Source: Richelia sp. CSU_2_1 (lineage in GTDB: Bacteria; Cyanobacteriota; Cyanobacteriia; Cyanobacteriales; Microcoleaceae). From it: a stretch of DNA of 64,000 nucleotides. Both the position numbers and the translations under genes were made by a program. Below, in pieces: positions 26,301-35,900 of the stretch (position 1 is its first letter; each line of letters starts with the position of its first letter). Below the pieces are notes generated by a model. That model did not search any database and was not told where the DNA came from. It saw only the letters and a program-made list of their open reading frames with translations. The stretch is from positions 1-64,000 of the forward strand of contig JAAUPF010000011.1 in assembly GCA_012034575.1 (NCBI GenBank), read 5' to 3'.

Positions 26301-28914
26301 AATGGTGAGTTTATCTTATCAATTTGGCAATGCACCTGCATCGGCAATTGGTTATACAAATTATGGCATAGTTCTGTCTGCCTTTTTAGGAGATATAGAA
26401 AGGGGCTATTGCTTTGGGCGAATGGCAATGAACGTACTTGAAAGGTTGAATGTTCGGGAATTCAAGTGCCTAACTTTACTTTTGTTTGGCACTTGTCTCC
26501 AGCACCGCCAAGAACCACTGAGGGCAACAATTCCCACGCTGAAAGAGGGATATCTGGCAGGAATGGAAACCGGTGATTTCCTTGGTGCTGGCTACAATAT
26601 CAATAATTATTGCTGCAATCATTTATTGGCTGGAGTATCTTTAGATGATTGGGAACTGGAAATCGAAAATTATTGTGTTGTCTTAACGGCTGTGAAGCAA
26701 GATTCTTCTCTGGCTTACTTGAAGATGATACAACAGACGGTACGTAACCTGAGGGAAATTGTCGATCGACCGGATTTGTTAATCGGCACTGCCTATGATG
26801 AAACGGTGATGGTTCCCAAGCACGATCGGGATAACGAACTCACGGCACTTGCTTTTTTATACACCTACAAACTCCTGCTTGCCTATTTTTTTGGCAACTA
26901 CATTAACGCCGGAGAATGCGTTGCACGAGCCAATCTCTATTTGATGGGAGTATCGGGACAAGTTCATACTCCTGTTTTCCATTTTTTTGCTGCATTAACT
27001 TACTTGGCACTATGCTGCGGGCAGTCAGAAATCGATCGAGCTAACACGCTTTCCCTGGTAGAGACCCATCAAAATGCTCTCGCTAAATGGGCGCACGACA
27101 CCCCGATGAATCACCAACATAAAGTTGACTTAATCGAGGCAGAAAAATGCCGGGTTTTCGGCAAGAATTATGAAGCAGGCGATTGGTACGATCGCGCCAT
27201 TGCTGGAGCCAAAGCCAACGAATACATCCATGAAGCAGCCCTCGCTAACGAACTTGCTGCTAAATTCTACTTCGACTGGGGCAAAGAAAAAGTTGCCGCA
27301 GGTTATATGCAAGAAGCTTATTATGGCTACGCCCGATGGGGAGCAAAAGCAAAAATTGTAGATTTGGAAACTCGCTATCCCCAACTGTTAACTCCAATTT
27401 TGCAGCGATCGCAGATTGCCGATCTCAACCAGCCGTTGACTACTATAAATACTCTCATTTCCACAGAGCAAACTGTTGCCAGCAATTCCAGTTCTTCGAT
27501 TTCTAATTTCTTAGATCTCCACACTGTCCTTAAAGCAGCTCAAGCCCTTTACAGCGAAATTAATCTCGATAAACTACAAGCTACTTTAATGCAAATTATC
27601 GTCGAAAACTCCGGCGCGGATAAAGCTGCTTTATTTCTCGATCGCGATGGCGAATTAGAAACCGCTGTTGAATATTTAGAGCATACCATACATTGTTGGT
27701 CTCCCCAGGCTGTAGATGAGTGCCGGGATTTTCCAACCAGCATAATTCACTATGTCGAACGCACTTTAGAAACAGTTATTACCGACGATCGAACCCATCC
27801 CAGCATTGCGGGCGATCGCTATTTCATCCAACATCAACCCCAAAGTTTGTTGTGCACTCCCATTCTCGATCGGGGTCAACTAATTGGCGTGTTATATCTA
27901 GAAAATTCTTTGGTCAAAGACGCATTTACCAAGGAGCGACTTGAGCTGCTCAAAATACTTTGTTCTCAAGCAGCAATTTCCCTGAAAAATGCCCAACTTT
28001 ACCAACAATCGCAAACCTATGCCCGACAATTATACCGCAATTCCCAACAATTAGAGCAGACTTTAACAGAACTTAAAACAATGCAACTGCAACTCGTGCA
28101 GCACGAAAAAATGTCGGCTTTAGGCAATTTAGTAGCAGGTATCGCCCACGAAATCAACAATCCCGTTGCCTTCCTGGCAGGCAACATCCAACCTGCTCTC
28201 GATTATATTACAGATTTGTTTGGTTTAATCGATTTATATCAGAAAAAATACCCAAATTTCGAGGCAGAAATAGCAGAAGAAATCTCAGCAATCGATTTAG
28301 AATTCATCCGCGAAGATTTACCCAACTTGGTAGGTTCGATGCAAGCAGGAGTCGATCGCATTGCCAATATCAGCACTTCCTTGCGCACCTTCTCCCGCGC
28401 CGATAGTGATACTCCCGTTACTTTTAACCTGCATGAAGGACTCGACAGCACGCTTTTGATTCTCAAACACCGCCTCAAAGCCAACGAACAACGGCCCGAG
28501 ATTCAAGTAATCAAAAATTACGGTAAAATTCCCAATATTGAATGCTTTGCCGGACAGTTAAATCAGGTATTTATGAATATTTTGGCTAACGCGATCGACG
28601 CCCTGGAAGAGTCGAATGCCGGACGCAGTTTTGCCGAGCTTCAATCCCATCCAGATCGAATTACAATTCGGACGATGGTGGAAGGAAATTGCGTCAAAAT
28701 TGCGATCGCCGATAACGGTTCTGGTATGCGAGAAGAAGTAAAAAACCGCATCTTCGACCATCTATTTACTACCAAAGCTGTAGGAAAAGGCACGGGCTTG
28801 GGATTGGCGATCGCCCGTCAAATTATTGTAGCAAAACATGGAGGTAAAATCCAGGTAGATTCTGTGTTAGGGCAAGGCACAACCTTCACTCTGCAACTCC
28901 CCATCGCAGCTTAG
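23368..28914 (+). CDS. HstK-like Ser/Thr kinase - AAA ATPase - GAF - histidine kinase (1)
   Basis: 1848 residues, soluble. A Ser/Thr kinase domain covers ~33-300, with VVLK (ATP lysine), [10 protein letters not shown] near 157, IDFS in place of DFG near 177, and EGTLAYLSPEQTGR. An AAA_16-type ATPase follows, with GFSGIGKT near 377 and FLDDLQWAD near 505. Then a long TPR-like helical region (~640-1370), a GAF domain (~1380-1540), an H-box AGIAHEINNP near 1590, and an ATPase domain with N-box NQVFMNILANAIDAL and IADNGSGM. This is the layout of HstK-family proteins in filamentous cyanobacteria. They combine two phosphorylation chemistries with an unknown ligand. A GC-rich repeat is inserted in frame before the P-loop. 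First of three paralogues in the window. Confidence 0.93.
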   Translation: MHKQITSIGDSAETACHNNANAWSSTLAPSGYQITEQLYAGSRTVVYRAIQESSRQQVVLKLLRNEMPTFNELVQFRNQYAIMRGITDSSNSNISGVIQPYSLEDCGNGCALVMEDFGGISLSQFTQRQSLEIPDFLDIALQLAGILHRLYQHRVIHKDIKPANILIQPQTKKVKLIDFSISSLLPRETQEIQNLNVLEGTLAYLSPEQTGRMNRGIDYRSDFYSLGVTFYQLLAGQLPFQSDDPMELIHCHLAKTPPPLHEANPSAPVVLSQIVARLMAKNAEERYQSAKGLQRDLEICWQQWHETGTIARFEIGQEDRCDRFIIPEKLYGRETEVAALLAAFDRVANPPQPGRVRGHRPYKGGRGGGVELMLVAGFSGIGKTAAINEVHKPIVRQRGYFIKGKYDQFGRNIPFSAFVQSFRDLMAQLLGETKTKLEQWRSKILQAVGENGQVIIDVIPELERIIGKQPPVPELSGSAAQNRFNLLFQKFIQVFTAKEHPLVIFLDDLQWADSASLALLKLLLTEMETGYLLVLGAYRDNEVFPAHPLMLVLEEIKKAAAKVNTITLTPLEVTELNRLVADTLKCSPELARPLTDLIYQKTQGNPFFATQFLKALHDDRMIAFNFNEHYWECDLAQVKAAALTDDVVEFMAAQLQKLPDRTQEMLKLAACIGNSFDLTTLAIVSEISPVDAAADLWKALQSGLILPVSETYKFFQSGDAVSTQEIVPYRFLHDRVQQAAYSLIPEDQKQATHLKIGRLLQQNLSAIEQEEKLFDTIGHLNLGRDLITQPAEREALAKLNYSAAQKARHSTAYAAARNFVRSGLELLTANCWQNQYELTLNLYVAAAETAYLNGDFEDMEQMADLVLRSGKTTLDNVKIYELQISALTAQSRMLEAISAGQNALTQLGVEFSSEADAAYTEKALQTLANQLEGQQIEELVNLPVMSDRKIIVAMQLLALLFAPIFQGNPSLLPLLGSTMVSLSYQFGNAPASAIGYTNYGIVLSAFLGDIERGYCFGRMAMNVLERLNVREFKCLTLLLFGTCLQHRQEPLRATIPTLKEGYLAGMETGDFLGAGYNINNYCCNHLLAGVSLDDWELEIENYCVVLTAVKQDSSLAYLKMIQQTVRNLREIVDRPDLLIGTAYDETVMVPKHDRDNELTALAFLYTYKLLLAYFFGNYINAGECVARANLYLMGVSGQVHTPVFHFFAALTYLALCCGQSEIDRANTLSLVETHQNALAKWAHDTPMNHQHKVDLIEAEKCRVFGKNYEAGDWYDRAIAGAKANEYIHEAALANELAAKFYFDWGKEKVAAGYMQEAYYGYARWGAKAKIVDLETRYPQLLTPILQRSQIADLNQPLTTINTLISTEQTVASNSSSSISNFLDLHTVLKAAQALYSEINLDKLQATLMQIIVENSGADKAALFLDRDGELETAVEYLEHTIHCWSPQAVDECRDFPTSIIHYVERTLETVITDDRTHPSIAGDRYFIQHQPQSLLCTPILDRGQLIGVLYLENSLVKDAFTKERLELLKILCSQAAISLKNAQLYQQSQTYARQLYRNSQQLEQTLTELKTMQLQLVQHEKMSALGNLVAGIAHEINNPVAFLAGNIQPALDYITDLFGLIDLYQKKYPNFEAEIAEEISAIDLEFIREDLPNLVGSMQAGVDRIANISTSLRTFSRADSDTPVTFNLHEGLDSTLLILKHRLKANEQRPEIQVIKNYGKIPNIECFAGQLNQVFMNILANAIDALEESNAGRSFAELQSHPDRITIRTMVEGNCVKIAIADNGSGMREEVKNRIFDHLFTTKAVGKGTGLGLAIARQIIVAKHGGKIQVDSVLGQGTTFTLQLPIAA
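24412..24476 (+). repeat. GC-rich palindromic repeat inserted in frame in the kinase gene
   Basis: Encodes residues ~349-371 (NPPQPGRVRGHRPYKGGR and a little more) between the kinase and AAA domains. The two paralogues have only six to eight residues there. The DNA contains GGGGCGG...CCGCCCC arms and a run of eight C, unlike the flanking ~43% GC coding sequence. Dispersed repeats of this kind (GTAGGGGCGGTGCCCCC type) are common between genes of related cyanobacteria (from memory). Confidence 0.65.
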
Positions 28915-28975
28915 CAAAGAAGTATCGAGAATCAAAAACGCTCGCCATCGCACTCGATCTCACCTGTCAGCCAGT

Positions 28976-29590
28976 ATGATAAGAATAAGTCGCGCGATCG
29001 AGAACGATCGCCCTGGAACAGATTCTGAAAGGGAAATCTACCGTCAATACAATTACTCCAACACCATTGCGAGAAATGACGTTGAACTAGAAAAAGCAGA
29101 AAAGTTATTCGATGCTGTAGATTTACACAGCGGGATTGACAGCACTTTGTTGATTTTGCAGCATCGCTTGTCAGCGACGGAAAATAGCCCCGAAATTCGA
29201 GCGATTCGAGAGTATGGCAACCTACCGCTGATTACTTGCTATCCGAGCCAGCTAAATCAAGTATTTCTAAATATTATCAACAACGCGATCGACGCCATTC
29301 GCCATAATCCCGAATGCAGCCAAGAACCAGAAATTAGGATTTGCACCGAAGCCTGCGATCGAGAAAGGATACGCATCGCAATCGCCAATACAGATAGTAC
29401 AATTCTCCCTCGGATTCAAAGCCGCATTTTTGAACCATTTTTTACAACAAAATCTGTCGGTCGCGGCACGGGTTTAGGGTTATTTGTTAGTTATTCGATC
29501 GTCCAGAAACATGGCGGTATTTTGAAAGTGCGATCGCACCCCAAAGCAGGAACTGAATTTGAGATAATTCTCCCTCACGAATGCGCATAG
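28976..29590 (+). CDS. Histidine-kinase ATPase-domain fragment without H-box
   Basis: 204 residues. From ~60 onward it matches the C-terminal part of the neighbouring kinases (LHSGIDSTLLILQHRL, NQVFLNIINNAIDAI, FFTTKSVGRGTGLGLFV). There is no AxxxHEINNP phosphoacceptor helix, and the first ~55 residues match nothing here. The G1 box, normally DNGxG, reads ANTDSTI, so ATP binding may be impaired. It could be a decayed kinase remnant or a stand-alone regulator that competes for dimerisation. It lies between giant kinase 1 and the PhnD-like gene on the same strand. Confidence 0.6.
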   Translation: MIRISRAIENDRPGTDSEREIYRQYNYSNTIARNDVELEKAEKLFDAVDLHSGIDSTLLILQHRLSATENSPEIRAIREYGNLPLITCYPSQLNQVFLNIINNAIDAIRHNPECSQEPEIRICTEACDRERIRIAIANTDSTILPRIQSRIFEPFFTTKSVGRGTGLGLFVSYSIVQKHGGILKVRSHPKAGTEFEIILPHECA

Positions 29591-29744
29591 AGCGAATAAA
29601 TAGCTTGAGACAGGGCCTTTGGGGGCGATCGGTATAAAATAAGAATAAATCGACTTCAGCATCGCCTCACTATTGCTGTTATTCTACCTCATTGAGCTGA
29701 GAAAAGCTATAGTACAAGACGTACACAATTCGCTAAATTTTAAG

Positions 29745-30605
29745 ATGAATCGTCGTTGGTTTCTGGGGAATTCATTACTTTTTGTTACAGGATGCGCTGC
29801 ACCTCAAGTTTTTAATTCAGGCGAGAGCGATCGCATTACCAAAATTCGCTTTGCTGTTACAGATGGCAATACCTTGGAAAACCTCAAAGCAGATTACGAT
29901 TTGTTTCGGGTTGCCCTAGCAGAAATCCTGGAAATGGAAGTTGATTTTTTGCCTCTTAAGAATCAAGTAGCCGCTGCGATCGAACTCAAACAGGGGCAAG
30001 TAGATCTCCTGCTTGCGGGGCCTTCAGAATATGTCATTGCTCGTTCCCGAACCAATGCAGTTCCCGTCGTTAGCATTACTCGTCCTAACTATTATTCTAT
30101 TATTGCTGTTCCTCCAAATAGCGAGATTAAAATAGTTGCAGATTTGCGAGGAAAAACGATCGCCATGTCTGATATCGGCTCGACTAGCGGACACGTGGGC
30201 CCTACTCAAATGCTGATTGCAGCCGGATTAGATCCGAAAACTGATGTTAAAATTCAGATGTTAGGTGATGAAGGAAGTATTGCTGCCCTGCAAAAAGGGG
30301 AGGTGGATGCTTGGGCCGGTAGTACCAGCAATTATCAAGAAATATTGCAGGGTAAGTTCCCAACGATCGCCCAAAGTGAGCTCCTTCCCGGTGATGTTTT
30401 CGTTGCGGGCAGCAGTTTAGAACCAAATATTGTCGAATTTATTCGCAGTCGCATGGTGGAGCATCAAAATAAGCTAATTCAAGCGATATCAGCCAGAAAA
30501 AGTAAGTATCGAGGCTCAACTTTTACACTCGTTCAAGACTCGGACTACGATTTAATCCGCAAAGCTTATCAGGCGATAGGTCAAGATGATTTCATTATTA
30601 AATAG
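29745..30605 (+). CDS. PhnD-like substrate-binding lipoprotein
   Basis: 286 residues from ATG 29745. The N terminus MNRRWFLGNSLLFVTGCAAP is a lipoprotein signal with the cysteine in VTGC. The body is a periplasmic binding domain of the phosphate/phosphonate (PhnD) type: ITKIRFAVTDG, QVDLLLAGPSEYVI, RGKTIAMSDIGSTSGHVGPT and VDAWAGSTSNY. No permease or ATPase gene is near. Instead, a membrane histidine kinase follows 141 bases later, an arrangement in which the binding protein serves as an extracellular sensor subunit (inference from neighbourhood). The ligand may be phosphate, phosphonate or another oxyanion. The stop TAG lies at the edge of a GTTGAGA repeat run. Confidence 0.85.
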   Translation: MNRRWFLGNSLLFVTGCAAPQVFNSGESDRITKIRFAVTDGNTLENLKADYDLFRVALAEILEMEVDFLPLKNQVAAAIELKQGQVDLLLAGPSEYVIARSRTNAVPVVSITRPNYYSIIAVPPNSEIKIVADLRGKTIAMSDIGSTSGHVGPTQMLIAAGLDPKTDVKIQMLGDEGSIAALQKGEVDAWAGSTSNYQEILQGKFPTIAQSELLPGDVFVAGSSLEPNIVEFIRSRMVEHQNKLIQAISARKSKYRGSTFTLVQDSDYDLIRKAYQAIGQDDFIIK

Positions 30606-30746
30606 TTGAGAGTTGAGAGTTGTTCGGGAGTTTTGAGTTTTGAGTTAAAGAAAAGTTTTGAGTGGAGAGTTGATAGTTGAGAGTCGAGCGCCAGATTTGA
30701 GCTGCGAGTCAGGGACTTTAAGAGTAATTGAGTGGGGATTTTTTGC

Positions 30747-32540
30747 ATGAAAATTAGTCATAAAATAGCCTGCGGTTATGCTGCGGCGATCGGAGTCGCT
30801 CTTTTGGGAACTGCTACCGGATTGTTTGTCGGAGACAGCTACCAAAGCAGCGCGCGGCAACAACTCGATCGATCGCTTCAGCAAGAGGCTTTATACCATC
30901 AATTAGAAGTTGCCGTCTTGGAAGTGCGATCGCATCCCCAACGACTCGCTACTGTTTTAGGAAACTCCATCTGGTTTGATTTTGAGGTAAGTAAATTTCG
31001 GGATGATACTGCCCGCGTTCTCGCCCTGTCGGCCGAAATTCAAGCTTTTATTCGCGATCGACCCAGCGGTCAACTCCTCAACGATACCCAGATTCTAGAG
31101 CTATCTGAAGGCTATATTAAAACGACTAAATTGTTAATCGAACAGATTGAATCGATGTGGCAACAGATTCAACCGGCTAATCTCACACAGGCTGAAATTG
31201 AAACTGCCCGGCAAAAACTATCATCAGCAACTGCGACAAAAACACTAAATCGAATTCAGGTTCATTTTGAACGTCTTGGCGAGCAACTGGAGCAAAATCA
31301 AAGACGGATTCAAAAACAAAAAATAGCAGCCGATCGAGCATTAGATAATGCTGAAAAATTACGGTTGTCGATCGTCATCTGCAGTATGGTATTATCTGCC
31401 ACCATCTCTTCTATCCTATCATATTTTACCAGCCGTACCATCGTTCGTCCCATTAGCAGCCTCACCCAACTCGCTGCCCGAGTTACCCAAACATCAGACT
31501 TTAAGATGCAAATTCCCGTGACAACTCGAGATGAAATCGGCTCGCTAACAACTTCTTTCAACCAACTGCTAAGAGAGATCGGAAAGTACACTCGCGAGTT
31601 AGAAGCCTCGAACGCAACCTTAGAACAGCGCACTCAAATACTCACAAAAACTCTCACAGATTTAAAGCACACTCAATTTCAATTAATTCAAGCTGAAAAA
31701 ATGTCGAGTTTGGGACAACTCGTCGCGGGCATTGCCCATGAAATTAACAATCCTGCTAACTTTATTTACGGCAACCTCACTCATGCAAATGAATACACTG
31801 GCAGCTTAATGAAACTGCTGCTTCTTTACCACCAACTTTGGGAGAATCCCCCACCAGAAATTGCCGAAATCGAGCACGATATAGATATTGAGTTTTTACA
31901 AGCGGATTTACCCAAAATATTTACTTCAATGGAGACGGGAGTCAAGCGGATTCAAAAGATTGTCACATCCTTGAGAACCTTTGCTTGTTTGGATGAAGCG
32001 GAATTAAAACGAGCCAACATTCACGAAGGATTAGACAGCACTTTGATGATTTTGCAGCATCGTTTGAAGCCAAAATCGCTGCAAGTCGGAGGGAGAGCTT
32101 ACAGCCAGCCAGAAATTAAAGTCGTTAAGGATTATAGCGATTCTCTACCGATTGTAGAGTGCTATGCCGGACAAATTAACCAAGTATTTCTCAATATTTT
32201 GAATAATGCTATTGATGCGATCGATGAAAAACAGTTACAGCGGACTGGAAAAGAGCGAGAGGAAAATCCAGGACAGATTGCGATCCTGACAAAGGCGATC
32301 GATTCTCAATGGGTACAGATCGCGATCGCCGACAACGGTACGGGCATTCCCGAACACATTCAGAAATACATCTTCGATCCGTTTTTTACGATGAAACCCG
32401 TAGGCAAAGGTACGGGTTTGGGTATGTCGATCTGCTATCAAATTGTTGCCGAAAAACATGGAGGCAAACTTGACTGTTTCTCAACTGCCGAGCGAGGTAC
32501 GGAGTTTGTAATCCAGATTCCCATTCAGCAAAATCACTGA
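30747..32540 (+). CDS. Membrane sensor histidine kinase with HAMP domain
   Basis: 597 residues from ATG 30747, which has a GGGGA stretch upstream; an in-frame TTG at 30732 is less likely. Transmembrane helix 1 is at ~7-28 (YAAAIGVALLGTATGLFVG) and helix 2 near 210-233, bracketing a mostly helical periplasmic sensor. HAMP follows (RPISSLTQLAARV ... TRDEIGSLTTSFNQLL), then a coiled coil, H-box AGIAHEINNPANF near 330, N-box NQVFLNILNNAIDAI, IADNGTGIP and KGTGLGMSI. All catalytic motifs are intact. Its periplasmic domain probably works with the PhnD-like lipoprotein encoded just upstream. No receiver is adjacent; output could pass to the receivers at 48-49 kb. Confidence 0.9.
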   Translation: MKISHKIACGYAAAIGVALLGTATGLFVGDSYQSSARQQLDRSLQQEALYHQLEVAVLEVRSHPQRLATVLGNSIWFDFEVSKFRDDTARVLALSAEIQAFIRDRPSGQLLNDTQILELSEGYIKTTKLLIEQIESMWQQIQPANLTQAEIETARQKLSSATATKTLNRIQVHFERLGEQLEQNQRRIQKQKIAADRALDNAEKLRLSIVICSMVLSATISSILSYFTSRTIVRPISSLTQLAARVTQTSDFKMQIPVTTRDEIGSLTTSFNQLLREIGKYTRELEASNATLEQRTQILTKTLTDLKHTQFQLIQAEKMSSLGQLVAGIAHEINNPANFIYGNLTHANEYTGSLMKLLLLYHQLWENPPPEIAEIEHDIDIEFLQADLPKIFTSMETGVKRIQKIVTSLRTFACLDEAELKRANIHEGLDSTLMILQHRLKPKSLQVGGRAYSQPEIKVVKDYSDSLPIVECYAGQINQVFLNILNNAIDAIDEKQLQRTGKEREENPGQIAILTKAIDSQWVQIAIADNGTGIPEHIQKYIFDPFFTMKPVGKGTGLGMSICYQIVAEKHGGKLDCFSTAERGTEFVIQIPIQQNH

Positions 32541-32945
32541 TAGTATTTATAGCAAATTTGAGCTAACATAAGATGCGCCATCGCGATCGGCGATCGATAA
32601 TCAATAAACCGTATTTTCACTATATTTTCACTATGTTTTGAGTGTTTTCACTTAGGTAAATACCTAATATTTTCGGTAATTCTACTGATAGATTACCGGA
32701 AAATCGACAATCAAAAATGACGCTCGAAAATGACGATCGAAAGCGATCGAGATCGCAGCATCTCCCAGACCCCAAACATTATAAAATAAATAAAAGCATG
32801 GCAATTGAGGAATTCGGAATTTGCGATTTCAATTCCAATGCCAGTGCGTAAGTTCTAATAGCAATACAGGATCTCGATCGGAGAGATTCGGATGTGCCAG
32901 CCCGTATAATTGAAAAATAAGTAGTACGATCGAGGTGTTATAAAT
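32541..32945. promoter_or_regulatory. Spacer with two inverted repeats upstream of giant kinase 2
   Basis: TAGGTA-AA-TACCTA at 32653-32666 is a short operator-like palindrome. Seven bases on, TTTTCGGTAAT (32670-32680) and ATTACCGGAAAA (32692-32703) form a stem with an 11-base loop that could terminate the upstream gene or bind a protein. Further on are HIP1-like sites and AT-rich DNA up to the ATG. No gene seen. Confidence 0.4.
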
Positions 32946-35900
32946 ATGACCCTAGCATTGTCGGGTTACAAAATTGGGCAAGCCATTTATACGGGGACGA
33001 GAACTCTCGTCTATCGAGGGCAGCGAGAGTCCGACAACCAGCCCGTTGTCATCAAATTCTCCGGTAACGCCTACCCCACATTCAGCGAACTATTGCAGTT
33101 CCGCAATCAATATACTATTGCTAAAAATCTCAATATTCCTGGCATTATCCACCCTTTAAGCCTCGAAGTCTGCGGTAATAGTTATGCTTTAGTGATGGCA
33201 GATGATGGTGCGATCTCGCTGCAGGATTATGCTAAAACCCATTCTTTAGAACTGAGAGAATTATTAGCAATTGCCCTGGAACTAGCTGATATCTTGCACG
33301 ACTTACATCAAAATCGCATCATTCACAAAGATATCAAACCCGCCAATATTCTCATCCATCCAGATACAAAAAAAGTTAAATTAATCGATTTTAGCATCGC
33401 CTCGCTATTGCCTAAAGAAACCCAAGAGATTAAAAATCCCAACGTACTTGAAGGAACGCTAGCGTATTTAGCCCCAGAACAAACCGGACGGATGAATCGA
33501 GGCATTGACTACCGCAGCGATTTCTATGCTTTGGGTGTGACATTATTTGAATTATTAGCCGGACAATTACCATTTGAATCTGATGACGCGATGGAGTTGA
33601 TTCACAGTCACATCGCCAAACAACCGCCTTCTCCAGCACAATTCAACATTCCCGAAACCATCGCAAATATTGTAATGAAACTGATGGCAAAGAATGCCGA
33701 AAATCGCTATCAAAGTGCGTTAGGTTTTAAATATGACTTAGAGATTTGCCTGCATCAATTGTCGGAAACTGGTAAGATTGAAACCTTTGAAATTGGCACG
33801 CGGGATAGGTGCGATCGCTTCATGATTCCCGAAAAACTCTACGGACGCGAAACCGAAGTTCAAACCTTACTAGATGCGTTCGATCGCGCGGCTAATGGCA
33901 GTTCAGAATTGATGTTAGTAGCGGGTTTTTCGGGTATTGGAAAAACCGCCGCCGTCAGCGAAGTTCACAAACCAATTGTCCGGCAACGCGGCTATTTTAT
34001 CAAAGGTAAATTCGACCAATTTCAAAGAAATATTCCCTTCAGCGGTTTCGTGCAAGCCTTCCGAGATTTAATGGGACAATTGAGTTCGGAAAGTGACGAT
34101 CGACTGCAAGTTTGGAAAACAAAAATTCTCAAAGCTGTGGGCGACAGCGGACAAGTTTTGATTGATGTAATTCCCGAATTAGATCAGATTATCGGCACTC
34201 AACCCCCAGCTACTGAACTATCAGGAACTGCTGCTCAAAATCGCTTCAATCTTCTGATGCAGAAATTCGTGCAAGTTTTCACAAGTATCGAACATCCTTT
34301 AGCGATATTTTTGGATGACTTGCAGTGGGCAGATTCGGCATCGCTAAAATTGCTGCAATTGTTGATGGATGAAACCGGATATTTATTAATCTTGGGAGCG
34401 TATCGGGATAATGAAGTGTCACCCGCTCACCCATTCATTCTAACTGTTGATGAGATTGTCAAAACTGGGGCGACAGTTAATACGATCGACTTGCAAGCGT
34501 TAAGTCTAGCCGATCTGAATCATTTGGTAGCAGATACACTCAATTGCGAACTATCGATCGCTCAACCCTTGACCGAATTAGTGTACCAAAAAACCAAGGG
34601 CAATCCCTTCTTTGCCACCCAGTTTCTCAAAGCATTGCATGAAAATGGGCTAATTACTTTTAACCCCCCTCAGTCTCCCCTTGCTAAGGAGGGAAGAGAA
34701 TGGGGGTGGCAATGCGATATTGCTGGAGTTAGATCTTTGGCAATTACTGATGATGTGGTGGAGTTTATGGCACTGCAACTGTTGAAATTGCCGCCACAAA
34801 CTCAGGATGTGCTTAAACTAGCAGCTTGTATTGGGGCTCAGTTCGATTTAAATACCTTGGCAATTGTTTCAAAACAATCCCAAGCAGACGTAGCTACTGC
34901 GTTATGGAAAGCTTTGCAAGAAGGTTTAATTTTACCGATTACTGAAACCTACAAGTTCTTCCAGAGTGCCGATTTAGAAACATCAGCACAAGAGATTGCC
35001 GTATCCTACAAATTTTTGCACGATCGCGTGCAACAAGCTGCTTATTCATTGATTCCTGACGATCGAAAACAGGTGACGCATCTTGAAATCGGTCAACTTA
35101 TGCTCGCAAAAATCCCCCAATCAACTTTAAAAGAGAAAATTTTCAATGTTGTCAACCATCTGAATATTGGCTCTGAACTTATCTACGATCCAACTCAACG
35201 GGAGCAACTGGTAGTTTTGAACTTGATGGCAGGTCAGAAGGCTAAAGTCGCTACAGCTTATGCAGATGCAGTTAGATACTTCAACGTTTGTTTGGCATTG
35301 TTAGAAGCTGAAAAGTGGCAGAGTCAGTACGATCTAATGCTATCAGTTCATCTTGAAGCCGCAGAAGCAGAATACCTTAATACTAATTTTCAGAAATTAG
35401 CTATTTTGGCACAGATAGTCTTAGAAAACGCCAAGACAGTCCTCGATGAGATGAAGATATACGAATTACAAATTCAGTCGTATCAGTTACAAAGCATGAT
35501 GTTGAAAGCGATCGATACTGGATTAAAAGCACTAGAAAAACTGGGGATCTTCCTTTCTACAAGTATTTGCGATCGCCCGATGCCAGACTTGCCAATAATT
35601 GAGGATTTAGACAGTATTCCTGAAATGAAAGATCCGTGTAAATTAACAGCTTTGAGAATTATGATGGCACTCTATCCACCGATTTATATTGCCAAACCGG
35701 ATTCGATCGAACCGCTCATTTTAACGATGGTTCAACTTTGCATTGAGGGCGGCCATTCCCCATTGGCAGCTTACAGTTACGTCCTGTATGGCATTATTTT
35801 ATGTGGAATAAAAGGAAGCATCGATCGGGGATATCATGCAGGTAAAATAGCACTAAAATTATTAGATAAATTTCAAAATGTCGAATTAAAAAGCAAAATT

